Source: an uncultured Oscillospiraceae bacterium
GTDB taxonomy: Bacteria; Bacillota; Clostridia; Oscillospirales; Acutalibacteraceae
DNA: 9,637 bases
Assembly (NCBI GenBank): GCA_902462665.1
Contig: CABQCM010000023.1
Coordinates: forward strand, 1 to 9,637
Reading direction: 5' to 3'
Shown: positions 1 to 6,634 of the stretch, piece after piece
How the letters are laid out: each line of letters starts with the position of its first letter
Numbering within the stretch: the first letter of the stretch is position 1
Notes under the pieces: model-generated
Databases searched by the model: none
What the model was told of the DNA's origin: nothing
The model's input: the letters and a program-made list of their open reading frames with translations, nothing else
Program-made: the position numbers and the translations under genes

Positions 1-865
1 GAATCCGATGGGTTAAAAGGCGATCAGCCCGGTCAGTCGATTCGCTCTTGCGGCTTTTGTGCACCAGCGTTTCGGCAATGACTTCTTCAATAAAATCGTA
101 TTTCTGGCTGATGATGACCGATTCCGCGTTTGGAAGCGGTACTCCCGCGGTCTCTAGCGTGTATTGTTCAGTAATTTCGCTGTCATTCTCCAAAATTTTA
201 ATGGCATGCCAGCGCAAACGCTTGATATCGGGATACCGATGCGCCAGTGCCTGCTGGATTTCGTCAATTTTATCCTCTACTTCGTCCGAATAGACTACGG
301 TGTATTCCATGTGATGATCGTGTATATGACCGCCTTCGTGATGATGATGCTCCAAATGACCGACTGCCTGATCTTGATGATGGGCAACGGCGTGCATGAG
401 GATATCCAACCCAGTTTTCTTGCGCGCCGACACGGGAATCACCGGCACGCCGAGCATCTCCTGCAGACGATGAAGATCCAGCTCCATCCCCCGTTCTTCC
501 ACAATGTCCATCATATTGAGCGCCACTACAATCGGCTTTCCTAACTCAATGAGTTGGAGGGTTAGATACAAATTGCGCTCGAGCGCCGAGGCGTCAACCA
601 CATTGACGATAACGTCAACCTCATCCTCTAGTATATACTGCCTCGACAGCTTCTCCTCCATCGTATAGGAGGTGAGAGAATAAATGCCGGGAAGATCAAC
701 CAGCTTATACTGATGATTGTGATATTGAAACGCGCCTTCCTTTTTCTCAACCGTGACCCCCGGCCAGTTGGCCACCTTAAGCCGCGCGCCGGTATAGGCG
801 TTGAATAAGGTGGTTTTGCCACAGTTGGGATTCCCCACAAACGCGACGTGAAGCTGTTTAGGCAT
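1..865 (-). CDS. feoB: FeoB ferrous iron transporter, N-terminal GTPase part (runs off left edge)
   Basis: FeoB is the inner-membrane ferrous iron transporter with a cytosolic GTPase at its N-terminus. I translated 288 residues with no stop. The G-protein motifs are in order: G1 GNPNCGKT (11-18), switch I with WPGVT (34-38), G3 DLPG (57-60), G4 NMMD (117-120) and G5 around VSA (145-147). A histidine-rich segment follows at 158-185 (12 His in 28 residues). Next comes a helical region that fits the GDI-like domain, and the visible part ends in a LLTHRI stretch, which in FeoB proteins leads into the first membrane segment. The membrane domain lies outside the window. The start ATG at 865-863 lies inside the end of feoA (8-base overlap), so the two are probably translationally coupled. 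The domain order and motifs leave little doubt about the family; metal specificity for iron is from family knowledge. Confidence 0.96.
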   Translation of the reverse strand, partial: MPKQLHVAFVGNPNCGKTTLFNAYTGARLKVANWPGVTVEKKEGAFQYHNHQYKLVDLPGIYSLTSYTMEEKLSRQYILEDEVDVIVNVVDASALERNLYLTLQLIELGKPIVVALNMMDIVEERGMELDLHRLQEMLGVPVIPVSARKKTGLDILMHAVAHHQDQAVGHLEHHHHEGGHIHDHHMEYTVVYSDEVEDKIDEIQQALAHRYPDIKRLRWHAIKILENDSEITEQYTLETAGVPLPNAESVIISQKYDFIEEVIAETLVHKSRKSESTDRADRLLTHRI

Positions 866-1088
866 GAGTGCATTCCTCCACTTCAATTCCCTGTGCAAAC
901 CGTTTGCCCAGGGCAAACCGAGTGCCTCGCACCTTAATAATGATGGAACCGCTGCGTTTGTTGTTAAGCACGGCGAGAACGCTGCCTGGCGTCATACCCA
1001 ACATTTGAAGACGGCGAGCGACGGCTTCCGGCAGCCAGATATTGCGTATGGTATAAAAACGGCCGATTTTGGCCTGCGTCAGAGCCAT
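858..1088 (-). CDS. feoA: FeoA family ferrous iron transport accessory protein
   Basis: This is a small cytosolic SH3-like protein of 76 residues, the usual FeoA size, thought to assist or regulate FeoB. Family features seen are the early LPEAVARRLQMLGMTPGS region (residues 19-36), typical of FeoA (a turn with L..LGM.pG), followed by a beta-rich half ending in a RFALGKRFAQGIEVEE-like tail. I chose the ATG at 1088 because a strong AGGAGG (complement of 1096-1101) lies 7 bases before it. The longer frame to 1136 would begin inside the promoter-proximal leader and has no such site. It is first in a feoA-feoB operon and overlaps feoB by 8 bases. A promoter with a consensus -35 box is seen upstream at 1139-1167. 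Confidence 0.93.
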   Translation of the reverse strand: MALTQAKIGRFYTIRNIWLPEAVARRLQMLGMTPGSVLAVLNNKRSGSIIIKVRGTRFALGKRFAQGIEVEECTHA

Positions 1089-1138
1089 AAAGATCCTCCT
1101 TTGGGGCGGGACGATACTCCATATTATGTATCGCATTC

Positions 1139-1167
1139 AGTCTATCACCATGCCGTTCTCTTGTCAA
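1139..1167 (-). promoter_or_regulatory. Promoter of feoAB
   Basis: Read on the minus strand, a perfect TTGACA (1167-1162) is followed after 17 bases by TAGACT (1144-1139). The predicted transcript would begin near 1132 and give a leader of about 44 bases before the feoA ATG at 1088. The -35 box lies inside a 17-base dyad (1162-1178), so it could be blocked by a bound regulator. No recognisable Fur or DtxR-type box was found. Confidence 0.7.
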
Positions 1168-1178
1168 GCGATGTAACA
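1162..1178. promoter_or_regulatory. Candidate operator dyad between divergent promoters
   Basis: The sequence has the form TGTCA-N7-TAACA, an imperfect dyad (4 of 5 arm positions agree). It covers the feoA -35 box exactly and ends one base before the -35 box of the plus-strand promoter (1180-1185). A protein bound here could affect both genes. Which regulator, if any, is unknown; short dyads also occur by chance. Confidence 0.3.
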
Positions 1179-1179
1179 C

Positions 1180-1208
1180 TTGCTTTCTCAAATTGAGTAT
1201 GCTATGAT
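1180..1208 (+). promoter_or_regulatory. Promoter of the 885-residue glycosidase-like gene
   Basis: TTGCTT (1180-1185), a 17-base spacer and TATGAT (1203-1208) form a good SigA-type promoter, with a start expected near 1215 and a leader of about 43 bases. A second small dyad, CTCAA-A-TTGAG (1187-1197), lies inside the spacer between the two boxes, a classic place for a repressor site. The promoter is divergent from that of feoAB, with 12 bases between the two -35 boxes. Confidence 0.68.
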
Positions 1209-1257
1209 AAGCCCATATTATCAACCGGATCATTCTGGGAAACAAGGGGGATTCATC

Positions 1258-3915
1258 ATGAACTTACAGCGGCGTTTAGCAGGTCAAATTACAGCCTTGG
1301 CAGGTGCAAATGTAGACATTGCACCCTGGGGATATGTATGGCGGCGCGACCGCGCCATACAGGCTCAGCCCGAGGCATATTTCATTCCTAGGAGGCTTGA
1401 GCGGCAGGATACCGTCTACCGCACGGCGCTGGATACCCTTGGCGAAGAGGTCAAAAGCCTGCATTATCGACAGGATGATTTACTCCAAAAACAGCTTCCA
1501 AAGCCTCAGGGAGATTTGCTAACCGGACTGCTCTGGGTAGGAGGACTGAATGATTACTGTGTTGAGTTGGTCTGGCCCTCGACGGAGAGTGTCCCCTCGC
1601 CCGACCAGATTGAAGTTCGCACCTACCCTACCGCATGGGGATGGTTTGGATGGTCGGTGGATCAACGACTGATCAATCCTGTCGTTTCCGCGGATGGACG
1701 GGTCTGGAAATATGCTTGCCCCAAAGGCCAGACGATGGATTTTGCCTATAGTCAGCGGGTGGATGCAGCAACCGAGATGATTGCGGTTTTCGCTGGCAAC
1801 GGCGTCCCCGTTCCCGAGCTGCATGTGACGGGCGGCAGTCTGGGCGTTTGGCGTGAACTTACTTTTACGGTGGAATGGGGATTCGAAGATTCGCTCCCCG
1901 ACTTTGACGGAAACTACCAAACTCATGTTGCGGCGGTGTTGGACGTTCAGCTTGACAAAGCGCAGCGGCGCGCGCGGATTACTTGCCTGTACTCTGAGGA
2001 AAGCCGCTTCGGTACGGATTCTCGCTTCACCTGCATTACGGACGAAGCGAATGGGATGGGTGCGACCGTCCTTTTGAGAGAGCTTAAAAACGGACCAGTT
2101 TGTGTTCCCGAAGCGGGGTTATTCTTTTGCCCGGCCGATCGTCCGATGACCGCAGCTGATTACATTGCCCAGCAGAAGGCAACGGAGCAAAAAAGCGTTC
2201 GGGAGCTGGTTCGCGAGCATGAGGAAGCAACGGATTGGGAAGAACTGCTTCATAACATGCGGCTTTGGCAATGCCCAGACGGTACGCCGGTTCCTCCTTT
2301 TCCAAAAGCATCGACGCCGCCGGTCGTGTTTCATGTGCCCGACAAGCGATGGGAAACCATGTACAATCTCGCGGTGGAACAGCTTCAAGGCCCTCATATG
2401 TGGGGATGTTTGGCGTTTGAGGTCGCACGCACGACGCTTGCCATGGAGCTGGTGGGGCTTTCCAAGGAAGCCGATCGGGTCTATGATTACTTTTTGGCTT
2501 CCCCTGGCGTCAAGGCGGACGGCGATTATACCAGCGGCGACGGCTCTCTGGAATGGGCCAAAAGCATGCGGCACGACATGGGATACAATCACGAAGGGAC
2601 GCACTGTTCCACCGGCCGGCTTCTCTTTTCGATGATGCAGCGCTATGTTCTCACGCAGGATACCGAATGGCTTAACGCGCGTCTTCCCAGGTTAAAGGCT
2701 GCCGCGGACTGGATTATTCGGGAGATTCGAGAGTACTGCAACGAGATTCCGAACCGGGAATCATTGCAGGTATACGGTTTGATGCCGCCTTCGATGCTGG
2801 GCGACTATGCCCTGCCTTCCTGCGACTGGCACTGGTATTACTGTGATAACGCTTTTGCTCAAATGGGCCTTTCCAGTCTGGCCGATGTATTGGAAGCAAT
2901 CGGTGATCCTGATGCGGCGCGGTATCGGAGAGAAGCTGCCGTTTACGAAAGCGATTTAAAAAATGCGGTGCGGCGGGAAGCGCTGTATGCGCCGGTAAGG
3001 CGTGCAAGAGATGGTATGTCCCGCAGTTTTATTCCCCGTATGGCCTATGGTGGCGGTCTGCTGCATTACGGCGAGGAAACTAACATACCGCAGTTTGCCA
3101 TGGGCATTAACGATCTGTTCCAAGGGGCGCTGCCTCTGGGTGAAATCGGCGGTATCCTGGCCCCCTGCGATCGACGCATGGTCGGTACTCTCGACGCGAT
3201 GGAAGAAGCCGGCATGTCAGTTTCAACCGCCGAGCTGGAGCATCTCGACCATCCAACGGCCGATAGCGAGAGCAAGGAAAAGCAAGCGCGTCTGGAGAAA
3301 GAATCGGCTCAATGTCATCGTACATCCCATGCTCCGTCGGAGCTGTGGTTCTTTAATAGCTTTTCCAATTTGCCTAAAATTTCGCACAACGCAAATCTCT
3401 ATCTACGGCAGGACGACATTCCCAATTTCCTGCATTTCTTCTTGAATCACGCCATCATGATGGTCGGCTCCAACGGAAAACTGTGGGAGCATGCGCATCC
3501 CGACGTTTTCGTGGAGTGCGATAACCCTGACAACGGTACTGCCGCCTGGTTCATCGAAAACTTCCGTAATATGTTGATTACAGAAGATAGCGGTGTTTTG
3601 TGGTTAATGAAGGGAACGCCCCGCGCATGGCTGGAGCAGGACAAAGTCGTTCAGGTGCTCCGCGCTCCTACCTCGTATGGTGAACTTACCTATACAGCGT
3701 CATCGAATGCAGAGAAGGGGGAGATTCGCGTGGCCATCGATCTGCCGCAGCGCGGCATACCTCCTATTGTCAAGCTGCGCCTGCGCCATCCTAAGGCCGC
3801 TAAAATTCAGTCGGTCCGATTGGGCGGGCAGGAATACGACGGCATTGACGCAGACGGAGAAACCATTACGTTGACTGCGCCCACAGGCCGGATGGAAATT
3901 ACGGCGATTTACTAA
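1258..3915 (+). CDS. Putative cytosolic six-hairpin ((alpha/alpha)6-barrel) glycosidase, family uncertain
   Basis: This encodes 885 residues. The start at ATG 1258 follows an AAGGGGG site (1244-1250); the frame is open back to 1180, but that would place the start in the promoter. There is no signal peptide or membrane segment. The N-terminal ~360 residues look beta-rich. From about 362 to 775 there are repeated amphipathic helices with aromatic and acidic patches typical of six-hairpin glycosidases: GDGSLEWAKSMRHDMGYNHEG (422-447), DWHWYYCDN (523-531), SELWFFN (694-700) and KLWEHAHPD (741-749). The last ~110 residues form a beta domain including WLEQDK, an APTSYG and LRLRHP, as in the C-terminal domains of such hydrolases. 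Acidic candidates for catalysis are D428, E432, D440, E446, D523 and D530; I cannot choose among them. Substrate is unknown. I recognise the fold style, not a named GH family. It has its own promoter, and a terminator follows. Confidence 0.72.
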   Translation: MNLQRRLAGQITALAGANVDIAPWGYVWRRDRAIQAQPEAYFIPRRLERQDTVYRTALDTLGEEVKSLHYRQDDLLQKQLPKPQGDLLTGLLWVGGLNDYCVELVWPSTESVPSPDQIEVRTYPTAWGWFGWSVDQRLINPVVSADGRVWKYACPKGQTMDFAYSQRVDAATEMIAVFAGNGVPVPELHVTGGSLGVWRELTFTVEWGFEDSLPDFDGNYQTHVAAVLDVQLDKAQRRARITCLYSEESRFGTDSRFTCITDEANGMGATVLLRELKNGPVCVPEAGLFFCPADRPMTAADYIAQQKATEQKSVRELVREHEEATDWEELLHNMRLWQCPDGTPVPPFPKASTPPVVFHVPDKRWETMYNLAVEQLQGPHMWGCLAFEVARTTLAMELVGLSKEADRVYDYFLASPGVKADGDYTSGDGSLEWAKSMRHDMGYNHEGTHCSTGRLLFSMMQRYVLTQDTEWLNARLPRLKAAADWIIREIREYCNEIPNRESLQVYGLMPPSMLGDYALPSCDWHWYYCDNAFAQMGLSSLADVLEAIGDPDAARYRREAAVYESDLKNAVRREALYAPVRRARDGMSRSFIPRMAYGGGLLHYGEETNIPQFAMGINDLFQGALPLGEIGGILAPCDRRMVGTLDAMEEAGMSVSTAELEHLDHPTADSESKEKQARLEKESAQCHRTSHAPSELWFFNSFSNLPKISHNANLYLRQDDIPNFLHFFLNHAIMMVGSNGKLWEHAHPDVFVECDNPDNGTAAWFIENFRNMLITEDSGVLWLMKGTPRAWLEQDKVVQVLRAPTSYGELTYTASSNAEKGEIRVAIDLPQRGIPPIVKLRLRHPKAAKIQSVRLGGQEYDGIDADGETITLTAPTGRMEITAIY

Positions 3916-3932
3916 TTCACGAATATTCATAT

Positions 3933-3969
3933 GGGGCCGCTAATCATTTGGCTGGCGGCCCCGATTTTT
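3933..3969 (+). terminator. Intrinsic terminator after the glycosidase-like gene
   Basis: A perfect 8-bp stem, GGGGCCGC (3933-3940) with GCGGCCCC (3955-3962), has a 14-base loop and is followed by GA and five T (3965-3969). It starts 17 bases after the stop of the upstream gene. Its T run ends one base before the AGGAGG of the next gene, so the next gene either relies on read-through or has a promoter that I could not identify. Confidence 0.7.
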
Positions 3970-3984
3970 CAGGAGGATATTTTC

Positions 3985-4572
3985 ATGTCATATGCATCCT
4001 TGCAGGAGCTAAAAGAGACCTGCACTACCTGCCGGAAATGCGGACTGTGCGAGGAACGCACAAAAGTAGTCTTTGGAGTTGGCGATGAGCGCAGCCGTCT
4101 GATGTTCATCGGCGAGGGACCGGGGGAAAACGAAGACCTTCAGGGCGAACCGTTTGTCGGACGGGCGGGCAAGCTTCTGGACAAGCTTCTGATTACCATT
4201 GGTCTGGATCGTTCCCAAGTCTATATTGCCAATATGGTGAAATGCCGGCCACCCCACAATCGGGATCCTCTGCCTGAGGAACAGGAGGCCTGCATTGGTT
4301 ATCTGCGCGAGCAGGTTCGCCTGATTCAGCCGCAGCTTATCGTTTGCCTGGGACGCATTGCGGCTCAGCGCATCATTTCTCCCGATTTCAAGGTGACGCG
4401 CCAGCACGGCCAATGGATTGAACGCAAAGGGATGCATTTGATGGGGACCTTTCATCCCGCCGCCATTCTCCGCAATCAAAGCCAGATGCCCGCGGCGCTC
4501 AGCGATTTTCTCTCCATTCAGGAGATGCTGCTCACCCTTCCTGTACCAAGTGAGCCGGAAGGTCAAATTTAA
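3985..4572 (+). CDS. udg: Type-4 uracil-DNA glycosylase (4Fe-4S)
   Basis: This enzyme removes uracil from DNA as the first step of base excision repair. The protein has 195 residues, the usual size for family-4 UDG. The four cluster cysteines fit C16 and C19 (CRKC, with an extra C13 and C22 nearby), C87 in the KCRPP motif and C103 in EAC. Active-site motif 1 is GEGPGENED (43-51) followed by GEPFVGRAG (54-62), and motif 2 is HPAA (157-160). The DNA-contact segment NMVKCRPPHNRDP (83-95) is also intact. I chose ATG 3985 because AGGAGG (3971-3976) precedes it; the upstream ATG at 3931 would run through the terminator hairpin. It is a housekeeping repair gene with no evident link to its glycan-related neighbours, and it converges on the next minus-strand gene. 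Confidence 0.95.
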   Translation: MSYASLQELKETCTTCRKCGLCEERTKVVFGVGDERSRLMFIGEGPGENEDLQGEPFVGRAGKLLDKLLITIGLDRSQVYIANMVKCRPPHNRDPLPEEQEACIGYLREQVRLIQPQLIVCLGRIAAQRIISPDFKVTRQHGQWIERKGMHLMGTFHPAAILRNQSQMPAALSDFLSIQEMLLTLPVPSEPEGQI

Positions 4573-4584
4573 CCATATACTTTC

Positions 4585-4618
4585 AACGCCCTGCCGAACC
4601 AAGGTTCGTCAGGGCGTT
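4585..4618. terminator. Hairpin terminator between convergent genes
   Basis: A 9-bp stem AACGCCCTG (4585-4593) / CAGGGCGTT (4610-4618) is extended, after one mismatch, by CGAACC / GGTTCG (4595-4600 with 4603-4608). On the plus strand it is followed by TGTTGT, a T-rich but imperfect tail, 12 bases after the uracil-DNA glycosylase stop. In the minus direction the stem is followed by GAAAG, so it is a weaker stop for the minus gene ending at 4641. Confidence 0.72.
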
Positions 4619-4640
4619 TGTTGTATACAGTACAATATGG

Positions 4641-6389
4641 TTACAGCATCACATCCTGCGCGCATTCGGCGGCATCGCGCAGATACTTTTGCCGCAAAAG
4701 GTCAAAATAGGTATACGGGTCAACCATTTCAATATTCAGCTCCGGATTGATAGCGCACAGGCGCTCATATAAATCATACATTTCTCCCGGGCTGCGGTAG
4801 GTAATACGATAGTAAACAAAGTGAGGCCGATCGGGAGTGAATTTTTGGAAATACATCTGGTTGAGGGAGTCGCAGGTCTCCTCCATCCCCTTCCAATCAC
4901 AAGCGGCATGGGTCATGAATCCAACCGGCATTCCGTTGTAAACGTGCCCATAGACCGGTGGATTGCACGGCGGATGGATGCCGCTGCAGACCAGGCTGGC
5001 AAAGCCGTCGGGCGCAAAATGCGAGAAATTTTCCAGCACTTCCCGGGTGGGATTATCGCAATCAAGCACCATGCCGGCGATGGTGGTATCGGTGCGCTCA
5101 AACCAATATTTATTGTGCTCGACCACCATGGGCCAATGCTCCGACCGGATGCGGGTGGGATTGAAATATCCTGCAGCCCCTGCATCGGCGCAGAAATAAT
5201 CGTTTTCACTGGCGGTATGGTAGTAGTGTGCGTAAACATCGGGTAGCACACCATACAAATTCGGATTGAATCCCCACGCCAGAGGGTATTCGCCTCGACG
5301 CGGATCGTCCCAAAGCAACGGACAGACATCATAAAGCGGCGTGGTTGAGTCCATATCGCAAATTTGTATGCAAAAATATACCTTGTTTTCAAGTGTTCTG
5401 GCTTCTTTGGGCCGATGCTGCTTTAGCCCGTCCATCGGGGCCCAGCGATGAAAAGACTGGTTGTATACATCGTTTGCCGCGGTGTTTTGATAAAAATTGT
5501 ACTCGGAAATTAAGCGGACGGTTTCCCACTCGGAAAGCACACCGTTAGGCTGACCTTCGCGCAAGGCGCGATGGTTAAAGAAGCCGCACAGCTCGGTCAT
5601 ATTGCGTCCGCCCGCCTGCCGGTATACCCGTTCCAACAGCAGACGGTAGGTAGCGAGGTCCGTGCCCAGGGGCTGCTGCGGGTCGCTGAGCGGAGTAAAA
5701 TCCCCCCATGGCGACAGGTCGAACACAAAAGCACGTTCGTTGACCATGCGGTCGCGCTCCAATACATAGCTGGTGTTGCCGATCGAACGGTTGACCCAAG
5801 CGTCAAAATACAGCCCGACTACCTGATTGCTGCACCGACCGGTATCCACGTAGTTGCGAATGGCCCAGCGATAGGCGTCGTTGCGCGCGCTACCGGTCTC
5901 GCTGCCGTCAAACCGACCGCGCAAATCACAGAGCAGCGGGAGCTTCGCTTTGACGCCAAAGTCGAGATAGAGCTCCGGACTCATCACCACCAGATCCTCG
6001 ACTCCGGCGATGGTGGTGGCCACATTCACCGTAGCCGGCACTTCGGGATCCCACACCACGGCGCCGCGCACCGATCCCCGGGTTAGTTCGTAAAGCTCCT
6101 CGAGTGAGTGCAGCCAAACCTGTTCTCTGCCTTCGAGCCAGCCGCCCTTTTTCGACAAAAGCTCCAGCCAATAAAGCGGTGTACAGCGAGGGCGGCGTAA
6201 ATGTTTGAGCCCCCATTCGGCATCGCCCGCAATGCCGTTGCGGTGCTCCTCATCGTCCCGGCAGGTCACATAGACATGCGCGCCGGTACGGTTAAACAAC
6301 CCCTGCATACAGGCCGCCGCCATTGCTTCGTCGTATGCATATGGGGTACCATCCTGGGTCAGCTCAAACAAATAAATAGGTTCTTTCAT
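4641..6389 (-). CDS. GxGYxYP-type putative glycoside hydrolase, cytosolic
   Basis: The protein has 582 residues and no signal peptide. I place it in the GxGYxYP family because the central-to-C-terminal block has the family order: a strand ending in an acidic pair (CIQICDMDSTTPLYD), a W-x-D-P-R-RG-x-YPLAWGFNP stretch, a VYAHYYHTASENDYF helix, and the signature region at 404-411 (GAAGYFNP). The signature is degenerate: AAGYFNP instead of GxGYxYP, with Ala for the first Gly and Asn for the second Tyr. The N-terminal ~200 residues fit the family's N-terminal domain. The family is linked to carbohydrate degradation by context, but its chemistry is poorly established. The start at 6389 has an AAAGGA-like site upstream (complement of about 6400-6405), and a near-consensus promoter lies at 6538-6566. 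It is divergent from the DUF4838 gene, suggesting a shared role. Confidence is high for a real gene and moderate for the family. Confidence 0.78.
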   Translation of the reverse strand: MKEPIYLFELTQDGTPYAYDEAMAAACMQGLFNRTGAHVYVTCRDDEEHRNGIAGDAEWGLKHLRRPRCTPLYWLELLSKKGGWLEGREQVWLHSLEELYELTRGSVRGAVVWDPEVPATVNVATTIAGVEDLVVMSPELYLDFGVKAKLPLLCDLRGRFDGSETGSARNDAYRWAIRNYVDTGRCSNQVVGLYFDAWVNRSIGNTSYVLERDRMVNERAFVFDLSPWGDFTPLSDPQQPLGTDLATYRLLLERVYRQAGGRNMTELCGFFNHRALREGQPNGVLSEWETVRLISEYNFYQNTAANDVYNQSFHRWAPMDGLKQHRPKEARTLENKVYFCIQICDMDSTTPLYDVCPLLWDDPRRGEYPLAWGFNPNLYGVLPDVYAHYYHTASENDYFCADAGAAGYFNPTRIRSEHWPMVVEHNKYWFERTDTTIAGMVLDCDNPTREVLENFSHFAPDGFASLVCSGIHPPCNPPVYGHVYNGMPVGFMTHAACDWKGMEETCDSLNQMYFQKFTPDRPHFVYYRITYRSPGEMYDLYERLCAINPELNIEMVDPYTYFDLLRQKYLRDAAECAQDVML

Positions 6390-6431
6390 TCTTCATCATT
6401 CCTTTCCAGATAACAGTGTTTTACTGAGGTT

Positions 6432-6454
6432 GACGACATCAAGCGGATGTCGTC
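6432..6454. other. Perfect 9-bp hairpin in the leader of the GxGYxYP gene
   Basis: GACGACATC (6432-6440) pairs with GATGTCGTC (6446-6454) around a 5-base loop. It has no T tract on either strand, so it is not a usual terminator. It lies 42 bases before the ATG of the minus gene (6389), inside the predicted transcript leader that begins near 6531. It could be an RNA control element, a protein site or part of a dispersed repeat. The structure is seen; the role is unknown. The rest of the 245-base gap (6390-6634) holds two divergent promoters. Confidence 0.5.
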
Positions 6455-6537
6455 TGCCCTTCATGCCAAAAGGATGCGGATGGCGGCAAAGCGTTAGTTG
6501 GTTGCTTCCATTTTTACTCCCTGCCGATTCCATGCGT

Positions 6538-6566
6538 ATTATACATCGTGGTTGGCAAAATATCAA
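6538..6566 (-). promoter_or_regulatory. Promoter of the GxGYxYP-type gene
   Basis: On the minus strand TTGATA (6566-6561), 17 bases, then a perfect TATAAT (6543-6538). The transcript would begin near 6531, giving an unusually long leader of about 140 bases before the ATG at 6389. This is the best promoter match in the window. Confidence 0.75.
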
Positions 6567-6574
6567 TTTCATAT

Positions 6575-6603
6575 TTGACTTTTCTGATAAAATATAGTAT
6601 TAA
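6575..6603 (+). promoter_or_regulatory. Promoter of the DUF4838-type gene
   Basis: TTGACT (6575-6580), 17 bases, then TATTAA (6598-6603). A second possible -10, TATACT (6609-6614), is preceded by a poor -35. An AGTAT-N9-ATACT inverted repeat (6596-6614) overlaps this area and could be an operator. The gene's ATG at 6635 follows a GGGAGTG site (6623-6629), so the leader would be only about 25 bases. Confidence 0.55.
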
Positions 6604-6634
6604 TGTGGTATACTGACAATTAGGGAGTGATACC

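Noticed and set aside
1161..1180. CcpA cre or Fur box near the divergent promoters
   Set aside because: The CG-centred stretch has the wrong spacing for cre and does not fit a Fur or DtxR consensus, so only an unnamed dyad is reported.
1180..1257. Upstream start for the 885-residue protein
   Set aside because: That ATG lies in the promoter itself; ATG 1258 has a ribosome site directly before it.
4009..4602. 197-residue minus-strand open frame over the uracil-DNA glycosylase
   Set aside because: It is a shadow of a gene with all expected glycosylase motifs on the plus strand.
4821..6086. Several plus-strand open frames opposite the GxGYxYP gene
   Set aside because: They have no ribosome sites, no domain-like sequence and are all antisense to a continuous 582-residue frame with family motifs.
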